The position numbers and the translations under genes are program-made. Shown in pieces: positions 23,610 through 33,845 of a DNA stretch of 64,000 nucleotides; within the stretch, counting starts at the first letter, position 1; every line of letters starts with the position of its first letter. The notes beneath the pieces were generated by a model that was not told where the DNA came from, did no database searches, and saw only the letters and a list, made by a program, of their open reading frames with translations. Origin of the DNA: Zingiber officinale (taxonomy: Eukaryota > Streptophyta > Magnoliopsida > Zingiberales > Zingiberaceae). The stretch lies in NCBI RefSeq assembly GCF_018446385.1, contig NC_056000.1, positions 51,740,722 to 51,804,721 of the forward strand. The letters are read 5' to 3'.

Positions 23610-24447
23610 CACTAAGTTCCAGTGGGATGAAGAATGTGACCGAGCATTTGAAGAGTTGAAGACATATCTTAATTCTCTGCCAGTGTTAGCCAAGCCGGTC
23701 GGGGGTGAGTCACTTTATATGTATCTGTCGTCAACTGAGCATGCTGTAGGCTCAGCACTTGTGAGGGCAAACGGCGAAGAACAGCCGGTGTATTTTCTAA
23801 GCCACATTTTAAAAGATGCTGAATCTCGTTACACTGGGCTCGAGAAGTTGGCCTTTGCTTTGGTTCTAGCCGCTCGGCGCCTGCGACCATATTTCTTGGC
23901 TCACACCATTATTGTCCGGACGAACAGTCCACTCGGAAGAGTGCTGTTGAATCCAGAAGCGTCCGGATGGCTCATCAAGTGGACGACAGAATTAAGTGAA
24001 TTTGACATCCAATATCAGCCCCGCTCGGCGATTAAAGCCCAATCCTTGGCTGATTTTGTGACCGAAGTGCAAAGGCCAGAGCCGGAAGCTATGTGGAGAA
24101 TATATGTGGATGGATCCTCCACTCGGCTCGGAAGTGGGATCGGAATATTACTACTCTCACCTCAGGAAGAAAAGATGCACTTATCCGTCCGGCTAGATTA
24201 TAAAGCTACTAACAATGAAGCAGAGTATGAGGCCCTCATAGCCGGGTTGCAGGCAGCACGGCATGTGGGAGCAGGTCGGGTGACACTCTATTCTGATTCA
24301 CAGTTGGCCGCTCAGCAACTTTCCGGCACCTTTGAAATCAACTGTGTTCGGCTCAAACTCTACGCTGAGGCCTTTGAAAAACTCAAAGCTACTTTCCGAG
24401 AGGTGCTTATTCAGAAGATCCCACGAACGGAGAAAAAAGGCCGATGA
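23610..24447 (+). pseudogene. Dual RNase H region (gypsy RH + additional RH), Tat element 2
   Basis: The first domain (about 23610-24065) keeps the gypsy RH shape (AVGSALVRANGEEQPVYFLS, RYTGLEKLAFALV), but where the first catalytic Asp is expected it reads YLSS, a degenerate domain. The second domain (24091-24447) begins WRIYVDGSSTRLGSGIGILL and keeps NNEAEYEAL and LYSDSQL, supplying the D-E-D residues. A second, active-looking RNase H after a decayed first one is typical of the Tat lineage. This 838-bp stretch is the longest intact part of pol. Confidence 0.85.
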
Positions 24448-24449
24448 GT

Positions 24450-25735
24450 TAGCCAAACTCGTGAGCTCAATAACGTCGGTCGCCATTCAGCAACCAATTG
24501 AATGGCGGCGCATGTCGACCGGATGCAAGGCCTCGCGTTTCCAAATGATGGAGGACACCTATTATAGAATTCCTCCGTTCGGCACCACACCATCCGATGA
24601 ATATGCAGCCCGGCTCGGAAGAAGAGCCGGTCGGTTTACGCTCATCGGAGATCAGCTTTACAAGAAAGCTTTCTCGCCCTTTGCTGAAATGTGTAAGCTC
24701 GGAGGACTCGATACATCCTCCGGGAAGTACATCAAGGATCATGCGGGGTCAGGCGGCCGCTCATTGGCAAGAAGATTCTCTTGGCCGGATACTTTTGGCC
24801 AACTTTACAAACAGATGCCGCTCGGACGGTATCTACATGCTTTTCATGCCGGAAGTATCACAACTTCTCCCACCGGCCGCAGAGGAGATGAAGGCATCAA
24901 CCATCTCATGTCCGTTCGATCAATGGGAATGGATATTGTGGGTCCATTTCCGATGGCGGCGGGCAGAGGAAATTTTTACTAGTGGCGGTAGACTATTTCT
25001 CCAAGTGGGTGGAGGCCGAGCCGCTGGCAAAGATCACTGAACAAATGGTTAAAAAATTCATCTGGCAACACATCATTTGTCGGTTCGGCATCCCTCGCCG
25101 ACTAGTGTCCGACAACGGGCGGCAGTTCACAGGGAAGATGTTAGAGGATTGGTGCAAAAGCTACGGCATTGAGCAACATTTCACGTCCGTGGCCTATCCT
25201 CAGAGCAACGGTCAAGCTGAAGTCGCCAACCGGGAAATTCTTCGTATTCTGCGCGCTCGGCTCGACCATTTGGGAGGGAGTTGGCCGGATGAAGTGTCGA
25301 GCGTCTTGTGGGCCATCCGAACGACGCCAAAAGAAGGGACGGGAGTCACACCGTTCCATTTGGTATATGGCGGTGAGGCTGTCATACCGGTCGAAGTCGG
25401 CGTTGAGTCAGCCAGGATCCAGAGCTATGATGATGACAACGCCGAACGAAGAAACATGGAGCTGGACTTGGTAGAAGAGGAGAGGGCAAAGGCGTCCGTT
25501 CGGCTGATGGCATACCAGCGGATGAAGCAAAACTACAGCCGGCGTAATCCCGGATCGTTCCAAGTCGGCGATCTTGTCTGGAAGAAAGTCAAGCCGGCGG
25601 CGTCGGCAAGCTTGAAGCTCCATGGCGGGCCCTTTCAAAATCATCGAAAGCTCCGCTCGGGCGTATTATCGGAGGGCGAGGGACGGACGGCTAGATAAGG
25701 CCGTGGGCGCGAACCACCTCGGCCTTTCAGGCGGG
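24450..25735 (+). pseudogene. Integrase, Tat element 2
   Basis: The N-terminal zinc region (about 24700-24870) is scrambled by frame changes. The catalytic core is open from about 24982: AVDYFSKWVEAEPLA supplies the first Asp, VSDNGRQFTGK the second and SNGQAEVANREILR the Glu. The tail has RVKASVRLMAY-type sequence and QVGDLVWKKVKP before another frame change at about 25610. No chromodomain is seen, as expected for Tat. Confidence 0.85.
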
Positions 25736-25799
25736 GTGAAAGGTGTATCATTAAATCACCCTGTGTATTTCATTTTTCGACTAAATACTTGAAATGCAG

Positions 25800-26330
25800 A
25801 GATGAAAAGTCAAAAGAGCGAATATAAGACATTATCATCGAAGGCCCCCGAACAGATCGGCCGGGAGGTTTATATCCGAGCCAGGAGCTCGAACCCGAAG
25901 ACCCCAGGCCGATCGGCCGGGCAGCGTATAGAATATAAGCAGCGTTCGAAATCGAAGACCCCGAGCTGTTCGACCGGGCTGCATACTACGGCCGGGCTGC
26001 GTATAGAATATAAGCAGCGTTCGAAATCGAAGATCCCGAGCTGTTCGGCCGGGCTGCATACTAGTGTGGCAGGAAGGAAACCAAAGCCCTGCGCTGTTCA
26101 GGATGATAGAGGGAGGTTATTGCCTGAAACGAAGGCCCCGAGCCACTCGGCCGGAGGTATACGGATCAAATTGGCGCCAAGCGCTCTAAAAACGGAAGCC
26201 CCGTACCATTCGGAAGGGGGTATATTATCCGAGCCAAGATACTCGACGAAGTGGACCCTGAGCCGTTCGGCCAGGGGGTAATTATCCAAGCTAGACTTGA
26301 AAGGAAGGCCAAGGTCGCTCGACCGTAGAG
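25800..26330. repeat. Degenerate repeats downstream of pol, Tat element 2
   Basis: 'gcgtatagaatataagcagc', 'gttcgaaatcgaaga', 'cccgagctgttcg' and 'ccgggctgcatact' recur at about 25915-26065 with a ~77-bp period. Looser 'cgaggccccgagc..ttcggcc' variants continue to about 26280. No coding potential is supported. Confidence 0.6.
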
Positions 26331-26335
26331 CCGCG

Positions 26336-27065
26336 CCGACCGGCTATAAAAACCGAGCGGAAAACCGACGAGCACCGTCGTTAAAAATCGAGAGCCGCGC
26401 CGATCGGCTATAAATATCCGCGCCGTCGAGCTCCGACGATAAATATCGAGAGACGAGCCGGCGTCTATAAATAATCCGAGCGGAAAACCGACGAGCACCG
26501 TCATTAAAAATCGAGAGCCGCGCCGATCGGCTATAAATATCCGCGCCGTCGAGCTCCGACGATAAATATCGAGAGACGAGCCGGCGTCTATAAATAATCC
26601 GAGCGGACAAACCGACGAGCACCGTCGTTAAAAATCGAGAGCCGCGCCGATCGGCTATAAATATCCGCGCCGTCTAGCCCAGACGTTAAACCGTAGAGCC
26701 GCGCCGACCGGCTATAAAAACCGAGTGGAAAACCGACGAGCACCGTCGTTAAAAATCGAGAGCCGCGCCGATCGGCTATAAATATCCGCACCATCTAGCC
26801 CAGACGTTAAACCGTAGAGCCGCGCCGACCGGCTATAAAAACCGAGTGGAAAACCGACGAGCACCGTCGTTAAAAATCGAGAGCCGCGCCGATCGGCTAT
26901 AAATATCCGCGCCGTCGAGCTCCGACGATAAATATCGAGAGACGAGCCGGCGTCTATAAATAATCCGAGCGGAAAACCGACGAGCCCCGTCCTTAAAAAT
27001 CGAGAGCCGCGCCGACCGACTATAAATATCCGCGCCGTCGAGCTCCGACGATAAATATCGAGAGA
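26336..27065. repeat. ~125-bp dimeric tandem array, Tat element 2
   Basis: The unit has two related halves. One contains CGTCGTTAAAAATCGAGAG, GCCGCGCCGATCGG and CTATAAATATCCG; the other contains TCCGACGATAAATATCGAG, AGACGAGCCGGCGT and CTATAAATAATCCG. About six units, some rearranged with a shorter CCGTAGAGCC half. The halves match the 64-bp unit of element 1. Each half carries a CTATAAA motif. Confidence 0.9.
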
Positions 27066-27207
27066 CACTTAAAGTTGGGACGAGGGAAAAATTTCTTGCT
27101 AAAATAGAAAGGAGCAGAAGATTATCTAATATGCAAACCAAAAAAGTCATTACATAGATAAGCGGGGCCGAATGGCGGGAATTCAAAAAAGTTTACAGAA
27201 ATGCTCC

Positions 27208-29346
27208 TCACACATCGAAATCAAAAAGAGCGTCGGGGATGGCGTCCATCACGCTCGCCAGATCCTCGGGGGGGATAGTCAGCTCGACAGACAGGTGACC
27301 TTTGGTCTTCAGATAGCCCACCGCCGCCTTGATGGCCTCCTCGAACGTGAGGGATATCTTGTCGGTAAACTTCTCTCCGAAGCCTTCTGAGCGGAGGAAC
27401 GCCTTCCTCACTTCGTCCGAGCGGGCCGACTCCCCCTCTTGATACTCCTTGAGCGCGGCATGGGCAGCGTCGCTAGTAGCTTGGAGATCCTTCAAGTCTC
27501 CATCGAATCTTTGGAGATCAGCCGAGCGGCTCTCTTTTTCGGTGGCCAGCAGAGCATCCAGGTTGCTCCAGCCCCCGGATCTCCACCTTCATGTGGTCCA
27601 TATCGTTGATGGCCTGTTGCTTCCGAGTGGTCGCCGTCTGGATCTCCTTGTCTCACTGCTTAATCATTGTTTCAAGCCGAACGACCTTGCTCGCCAGATC
27701 AGAGGCTCGTTTCCGTTCGGCTTCTAGCGATTTCTTGGCCTTCTCCAGAGCGGCCGCGGCCTTGTGTTTTTTCGGTTCCTCCTCCATCTCGGCCAACCGA
27801 TCGCTAATGGCGATCTGCTCCACCCAGTTCCGCTAGCAAACACGAGCAGGTTAAAAACTTCAAATAAGAGAGAGAAGGGGAAGGGCTATACCCCGGTGGC
27901 TGATTGAAGGTTGCTGTCGCCGAGCTGCCCGGGAGTCAACTTAGCTATCCGACTCCGAGCATCTATCCAAGCTTGTGCGAGAGGGCCCGTCAGAGTGATC
28001 ATCTGCTCAGGAAACACCGGCCGATCGGCGGCAGCCATGTACGCCTCTGAAGGGAGGCGCAGAACGGTTTTAAGTAAATTCTGGCCGCTCGGCCCGCTCT
28101 GAGATGGCCCGCCAGCAGAAGAGGTGGGTAGCTCGCCTAAACGCCTGAGACGTCGTCGAGTCCTCGAAGGGCTGGACGGCGGCACTTCCAAGCTGGCCCT
28201 TGGAGAATCCTGAGGGGTCGGGGTACTCTCGAGAGAAACTGTTCCGGACAGCATCGCCGCATCTGCACCCCGCTCAAGTTGTGGCTCATCAAGTGTAGAG
28301 GCAGGTGCGGATTCCGGTCGCCGGCGTTTCCGAGCGCGCAGCGGCACATCATCGGCCGAACGGCCCTCCACTTCAGCTTCACTCGCAGGTTCTATATTGC
28401 CCGTGGCCTCATCAGGAGGGGCAGGGGCGTCCGGGGCTTCTGGGACCGTTGGCGTCCCCTCACATTCTTCGCCGGCCGGATCAGCCGGAGCAATGCCCCG
28501 TTCGGCGGCCTCCTGGCTCGTCACCGCCTCAATCCGAGCGGCCTTCAGTTTGAGCTTCTCGGTGGCTCTGGCCCACCACATGACCTCAGCTGCAGAAGCA
28601 GAGAATAAATCAGTTAGAACAAAATAAAGGGGAAGATAGGGAAGCTTACTCATGCTACAAGGCAGATCGGCTGGTGTAGAAGACAAGCCGAATATATGCA
28701 TTACTCCTGGGAGAAGCATCTTGTCAATGTGGTAGCGCTGACCGACTAGCTGTTCGGCTGCATGGAGATAGTCTGCGTCACCTCTAAACTTGCCGAGCTC
28801 CGGTTGCGCAGGCATAGCCGTCTGCCACTTGGTGCGGAAAGTGGGCCGCTCGGGAAAGCGTATATAGAAAAAATGCTCCTTCCAGTGTTTGTTGGAGCTC
28901 GGCATATTATCGAAAAGGACGAAGCCTATCCTAGATTGGAAAACAAAGGTGCCCCACTCGGCTTGCTTGGGATAGTAGAAGTAGTGGAAGATTTTTGGGG
29001 TTAAGGGAATGTCGTTCAGTTTGAACAAAACTACCACTCCGCTCAGCAACCTAATAGAATTAGGAACTACTTGGCCGAGCGGAATGCGGAAATAGTTGCA
29101 AACTTCTAAGAAAAACTTGTGAGGAGGAAAACGTAGTCCGGCCAGGAATTGATCCCGGAAGAAGACAACAGTGTCGGGAGGAGGATCGTTAGGCCGATCG
29201 GAAGGCGTGGCTAACACTATTTCGTGGTCGGTCGGTAGGTCATATGCTCGAGTGAGGCGCATGGCGTCTTCCTCGTCGAACCGACTTTCCATGTTCGAGT
29301 ACCAAAGACCCGGAGCACCGCCGGTTGACTGCGAGGTACTGGTCAT
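27208..29346 (-). pseudogene. Antisense gene of Tat element 2, Transposase_28 (PF04195)-like, 3 exons
   Basis: The three exons are 28650-29346 (697 nt, as in element 1), 27892-28589 (698 nt) and 27208-27832. Introns are 60 nt (ATGA|GTAAGC to CTGCAG|CT) and 59 nt (GGG|GTATAG to GCTAG|CG). Intron 1 is a multiple of three with no stop, so one frame reads through it. Exon 1 landmarks are YFRIPLGQVVPNS, YYFYYPKQAEWG, SSNKHWKEHFFYIR and MHIFGLSS. Exon 2 is proline/acid-rich with a basic patch (RARKRRRP) and ends PEQMITLTGPLAQAWIDAR. Exon 3 starts RNWVEQIAISDRLA and is coiled coil. Exons 1 and 2 are fully open; exon 3 has a TGA near 27656 and a frame change near 27560. Function unknown; a basic patch could direct nuclear import. 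Confidence 0.85.
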
Positions 29347-29594
29347 GATCGAAAGGCCAGAATGCGGGATAGAAGAGGATGGTTCAAGCAATGGAAGAAA
29401 ACCGGCTGAAAAGGATGATTAACAGAAAGAAGAATGCGTCTGAAGCGAGAAAAAGGCTCTTACAGGCGAGGAAGATGACCGGAAGAAGCCGTGTGATCGT
29501 CGGAAAGTCTGAGAACAAAGTCGCCGGCGAGAGGGGGAATGACAGGAGTTTGGAAACGAAGAAGACGAAATGCGGCGGAAACGAAGTCAAGGGT

Positions 29595-29602
29595 CTTATA
29601 TC
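29595..29602 (-). promoter_or_regulatory. Putative TATA box of antisense gene, element 2
   Basis: GATATAAGACC on the minus strand lies about 250 bp upstream of the antisense ATG, at the same place as the TATA-like motif in element 1. Confidence 0.45.
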
Positions 29603-29988
29603 GCCGCCCGGAAACGATCTCCACCGTCCGATCCAGGTCGTCGATATCGAGGTTGTCATCGGATCGTCCGTTTCAAACGGCGGCTGTCCCATCGGAAGTG
29701 ACGCAACCGCCATACTCTGACAAATGCACGGTCGCCACGTGTCAGCCGGTTACTAGCCGCATTTAATGAGCTCCCCTTACCGTGCGCAGAGCACGTGATG
29801 GGTAGTGTGGGAGAACAACGGACATCGATTCCCAGAAAATACAAGGCATGGACAAAGTATCGCCGGACAGACAGATATCGCCGCACGGATGAGCATCTTT
29901 ATGCCTGGCCGAGCGGCCTAAGGCAATGATCATTGTTCGACAGATCGGCAGTCCAGTCAGTCGGACTTTGCCTCCTTCGACTAGACTC

Positions 29989-30002
29989 GAGAGGAAGGCA
30001 AG
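29989..30002 (+). other. Polypurine tract of Tat element 2
   Basis: GAGAGGAAGGCAAG directly precedes the 3' LTR start. Confidence 0.7.
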
Positions 30003-30689
30003 TGATCCGGCGGTAAAAATCCGGAACCCCATAAGGAGTCAACGCTGAGGGGAGGTCAAAGGGTCCAGTGGCTCGCCGGAAAAGGGCGAGCCGACCGGAC
30101 TCAGAAGAAAGGAAAATCTGATAGTAAAAGGCACCCTGGTAGGGACCAGGGTTCCGACGCTCAAATAAAACAGTGCGTAATGACCGAGCGGAAGGAGGTG
30201 CCGCCCGGACGGCGCAAAGAATCAAGCCCGTCCGGATGACGTTCATCGCCCGCTCGGCGGGCCGGGCACCCCAGTCAGACGGTGGGTAAAAGACGGGGAC
30301 ATCTTATGGCTGTGCCATACTTCTAGTCTGACAACGGGTGGTCCTGCCGTCCCATCAAAGAACATGCGCGGACTGTGGCAGCATGGTGTCAGGTAAGCTC
30401 TCTGACAAGTGCATACCGTGGTATGGGTTGCTGACACGTACGCACCTCGGTGGGCGTGCATCAGTTCCTTCTCCGTCCTATATAAAGAGGCTATTACTTC
30501 GCCAAAGGTACGCATAATACAAATTTGGCAGCCACTTTTTCCACCACTTACCTGACTTGAGCGTCGGAGGACCGTCGCCGGGGCACCCCTCCCGGCTCGG
30601 TTTTGTTGCAGGTTCGCCGGAGCACTCGAGGATCCAGCAGAGAGCGCCACGTGCCCAGCGTCCGCTGACTCTTGGTTCGGACAGGATCA
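30003..30689 (+). repeat. 3' LTR of Tat element 2
   Basis: It runs from TGATCCGG to GGACAGGATCA, with TATATAAAG at about 30479, and is followed by target duplication GAGCC. Confidence 0.93.
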
Positions 30690-31065
30690 GAGCCTAAACA
30701 AGCTTAATAAATATAAATTATAAATTTAAAAATTTATTAAAAACTAAATTATATATTTTTAAAAAATTATAATATTCTTGTTAAAATTTATAATTTTATT
30801 CTAATAAATAAATTTAATATATTTATCTATGTTTTTCATAAGTTGAGTGTAAAATCTATAAATTCAATATCAAAACTATTATTTTTTTTATTTAAAAGTT
30901 GATTTATGAGCTTAACGAACATGTTCACGAGCTAACGAGCCGAATATTATGAAGCTTGAGCTTGGTTTGTTTATCTTAATGAGCTTCATTAAACGAGCTC
31001 AAACGAGCTTTTATCGAATCGAGCTTCGAATAGCTCACGAGTGGCTTGGCTCATTTACACCCCTA

Positions 31066-31350
31066 CTCGGACCCCTTTTCTTCAGTAGCTTCTTCCCTGC
31101 AGAAAAAGGTTAGTCCAGGTAATAGAAAAAATATTTACCTTGCAAAATAGAGTTAGCATAATATAATAAAATATAAGTAGTAATTAGATCTTGTCTCCCC
31201 GAAACCAAGATCTAGTCAAGGTCTTAGATTAGGTTTTCCAAATGGACCTAAGTTAGACCGACGCCTACAGTTCCCTCAACGAGGAACGCGTCCTCACTGG
31301 ATCTCTCCTCCAGTTGCTTAGCTTCACTTACCACTTGCAGTCACTGAGCA
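31066..31350 (-). mobile_element. SIRE-like copia LTR, minus strand, right piece
   Basis: The reverse complement shows the ordered blocks 'gaggacgcgttcct', 'gtaggcgtcggtctaactta', 'cttgactagatcttggt', 'ggagacaagatctaattact' and 'cctggactaac'. These match the plus-strand LTRs at 34349-35046 and 42340-42560. The right boundary near 31350 is uncertain and no target duplication could be confirmed. Confidence 0.65.
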
Positions 31351-31955
31351 CAAATGAAGTGTGAAACAGAATTATTACTCAACGTAATAATCTTAGCATT
31401 ATTGGTCTCACAAACATCTAATGACTTTGCATAATCATTAGCATTGGCATCCAAGATTGAATTCGCACACTTGAAACATATCCCCACATAGATTTTCTCC
31501 ATAAGAATTTTTTCATAACATATGCCCAATACGAATAATTTTTTTCCATCCAGTCGAACACTGATCGATTGAAGCAAATCATCTGTGCCACCACTCATGT
31601 TGATAGAACGAATTGTGCTCATGAATAACCAAACAACAAACAAAACCAAGTTGATACGAAAACAAAAGAAACTCAATCAAAACTGTATATCGAATTAACA
31701 ATTCCTCAATCAAATTATCAAAAAAACATAGAGATGAAGGCTCTGATACTATGTAGAAATTGATACCAAGGAAAAAAGTAGATGTCGTGATTTTATGAAT
31801 CTAAAAAGTTATTTCGAAATAAAGAGTACAAAGTCTTATATAGTTAGTTATAAGAAAAACCTAAACTCTAAATTAAAAAGGTAAAAGACTAAATTACTCT
31901 AAAGGCTATAAACAAATAATTCTAATAAAATTATATAATCTAATATTTAGGATGT
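31351..31955 (-). pseudogene. Copia element A remnant: gag start, PBS and 5' LTR, minus strand
   Basis: On the minus strand, 31351-31680 encodes a copia Gag N-terminus in broken frames (SISVRLDGK and MWGY-type pieces). A reversed initiator-Met primer-binding site (complement reads ATAGTATCAGAGCC) lies at 31738-31751. A ~200-bp LTR starts TGTAGAAATTG at 31752 and carries a minus-strand ACTATATAAGACTTTG TATA motif near 31835. It is probably the 5' part of the element whose integrase and RT lie at 18059-19476. The part between is missing. Confidence 0.6.
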
Positions 31956-32734
31956 TGAGAAGAAAAAATCGAGAATGAAAACCTTAATTAGAAAGTCAAT
32001 TAGTGATACAAACTTAATTTAGTCACTAAAATAGCGACGGAAACTTATTCCATTGCTAAAATAGGGGCGAAATTAAGTTTTCGTAGCTAATTAAATTGGT
32101 TAAATAAGTATAGAGATGGACATGACTGTTAGGACCTTCGGACGCGGCTAGAGAGGGGGGGTGTGAATAGCCGACCCCAAATTCTCGTTTCTTCTTACAA
32201 TTTGAGTTAGCGCAGCGGAAATAAAAAGTAGAAACGAAAATGGAGAATATCAAACCTCAAACGCGACGATATAATGAGGTTCGGAGATGATACTCCTACT
32301 CCTCGGCGTGTCCGTAAGGTGGACGAATCCTATCAATCCGTCGGTGGATGAGACCCCGAAAATCGGCTAATAAAAACTCTTTCTGGGTGGAGAAACCTCG
32401 CCACAATCTCTCTTACAACAACAAGATCAGCGTACAAGAAATACAGCGAGAAGCCAAGAACAATATGAATGTAAAAACACTAGTTTGCTTGCATTCTCGT
32501 CGACTGTTGATGAAGCAGCAACTTCACGGATGCCAACCACAGTAGCAACTGATCAGTTGGAGTCCAGCCGAGGGAAGCTCACACGAAGCTTCAGCAGTGG
32601 AGAGCTCAACAAAACTCAGATCGCAGGAGCAAGAAGAAGAATCAACAACTCAGTAAAGGCCCTCCACCTCTTGATTTATATGAACCTGCGAAGAAGAAGA
32701 CACAGACAGAAATCTAGCCGTTGTGACTCAACGG

Positions 32735-33030
32735 CTAGACCTGGACCGATCAGGCTCCACCCTGATCGATCCAGGATGGATTTGATCGGTCAGGGGACCG
32801 ATCAGGCCCTAGGCTGATCGGTCCCCAGACCGATCCCAACTCTCACAGAGAGTTGGTTTAGGGCCTGATTGGTCTGTGGACCGATCAGGCCATTGGTGGA
32901 TCGGTCCACAAACCGATCCCCTCTCCTTTCTCCGAAGACCGAACGCTACTGTTTGGTTACTGATCGGTCTGGTAACCGATCAGATAACCACAGTATCACT
33001 GGATCGGTCATCAGACCGATCCGATGCCCA
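32735..33030. repeat. Cluster of GATCGGTC / GACCGATC inverted repeats
   Basis: At least six short inverted pairs occur, for example TGATCGGTCTGGTAACCGATCA, GATCGGTCCACAAACCGATC and GGATCGGTCATCAGACCGATCC. Each could fold into a hairpin with a 4-8 base loop. Confidence 0.85.
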
Positions 33031-33069
33031 TGTGGATTTAGAGCTTCCCAGCCCTAAACCTTAAAGCCT

Positions 33070-33420
33070 TCCTGGTCCAGAGAACGAGCTACCGAGCCCT
33101 CTCTGACCTAGTCTGGAGAACGAGCTGCCGAGCCCTCTCCGACTTCCATATCCGGTCCAGAGAACGAGCTACCGAGCCCTCTCTGACCTAGTCCGGAGAA
33201 CGAGCTACCGAGCCCTCTCCGACTTCGTCCGGTCCAGAGAACGAGCTACCGAGCCCTCTCTGACCTAGTCCGGAGAACGAGCTACCGAGCCCTCTCCGAC
33301 TTCGTCCGGTCCAGAGAACGAGCTACCGAGCCCTCTCTGACCTTGTCCGGAGAACGAGCTACCGAGCCCTCTCCGACTCCATCCAGTCCAGAGAACGAGC
33401 TACCGAGCCCTCTCTGACCT
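33070..33420. repeat. ~37-bp tandem array in solo LTR
   Basis: The unit contains AGAGAACGAGCTACCGAG, CCCTCTCTGACCTAGTCC and a second form ending CCCTCTCCGACTTCGTCC. The forms alternate, giving a ~72-bp dimer repeated about five times. It is followed at 33424-33545 by four 'ccaagctcc.tgcttggactttt' repeats. Confidence 0.88.
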
Positions 33421-33845
33421 CCCATGCCAAGCTTCCATACTTGGACTTTTCCCTGTGCCAAGCTCCCTGCTTGGACTTTTCCCGTGCCAAGCTCTCTGCT
33501 TGGACTTTTTCGTGCCAAGTCTCCATACTTGGACTTTTCCCGAATCAGGTCAACTCAAGTCGGGTCAACCAGGTCAACCTTGACCAAAGGTTGCACCCAC
33601 AATCCCCTAAGTTCCTATTCTTGTCAAACATCAAAATATAACTTCTCTATTCTTGTCAAACATCAAAATATACCTCGAGTCAGGTCAACTCGAGTCGGGT
33701 CACCCAGGTCAACCTTGACCTAAGGTTGCACCAACAATGACAACGAAATTTAATTTTTGTAGCTAAATTATCGACCAATTTATTTTGGTCGCCAATTACT
33801 GACGTAAATTAAATTCCATCACTAATTACGGGTTTTCTTATAGTG

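Larger units (their letters stand above)
20157..30689 (+). mobile_element. Tat-lineage Ty3/gypsy element 2, full length but decayed
   Basis: LTRs at 20157-20835 and 30003-30689 are flanked by identical 5-bp duplications GAGCC (20152-20156 and 30690-30694). Internal order is PBS, gag, protease, reverse transcriptase, RNase H, a second RNase H, integrase, repeats, antisense gene, polypurine tract. The dual RNase H and antisense gene are Tat hallmarks. gag and pol are broken by many frame changes. Confidence 0.95.
20032..31065. mobile_element. hAT-type non-autonomous element interrupted by Tat element 2
   Basis: Outer ends are TAGGGGTGTAATCGAGCC (20032) and GGCTCATTTACACCCCTA (to 31065), forming inverted repeats. 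They are flanked by CTCAGACC (20024-20031) and CTCGGACC (31066-31073), an 8-bp duplication with one mismatch. Without the 10.5-kb insertion the element is about 0.5 kb. TIRs and the internal 'gctcgag' / 'cgagctt' content match the element at 5118-5712, so both belong to one family. Confidence 0.78.
32127..33736 (-). mobile_element. Solo LTR (copia-like), 1610 bp, minus strand
   Basis: The sequence runs from TGTTAGGACCTTCGG to GGTTGCACCAACA with a perfect 5-bp duplication ATGAC on both sides (32122-32126 and 33737-33741). The reverse complement starts TGTTGGTGCAACC and ends with 'attcacaccccccctctc', the SIRE-type 3' end style. No internal region is present, so LTR-LTR recombination is inferred. 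It contains three repeat zones listed separately. Confidence 0.85.
31956..33845. mobile_element. CACTA (En/Spm)-type transposon fragment with one terminus
   Basis: The right end reads ACGGGTTTTCTTATAGTG; its complement CACTATAAGAAAACCCGT is the hallmark CACTA end. Subterminal repeats such as 'gcgacggaa', 'aaattaagttttcgtagcta' and 'taattttttgtagctaaat' lie on both sides of the solo LTR. The left terminus was not found, so the start is approximate. Confidence 0.6.

Noticed and set aside
26166-27186. Minus-strand repetitive proteins (RRSSTARIF... type)
   Set aside because: Translations of the tandem array; the periodic repeats have no start signal or conservation apart from the DNA repeat.
31351-31680. 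111-codon frame as a possible small secreted protein gene
   Set aside because: It overlaps copia gag sequence next to a reversed primer-binding site, so it is a retrotransposon remnant.
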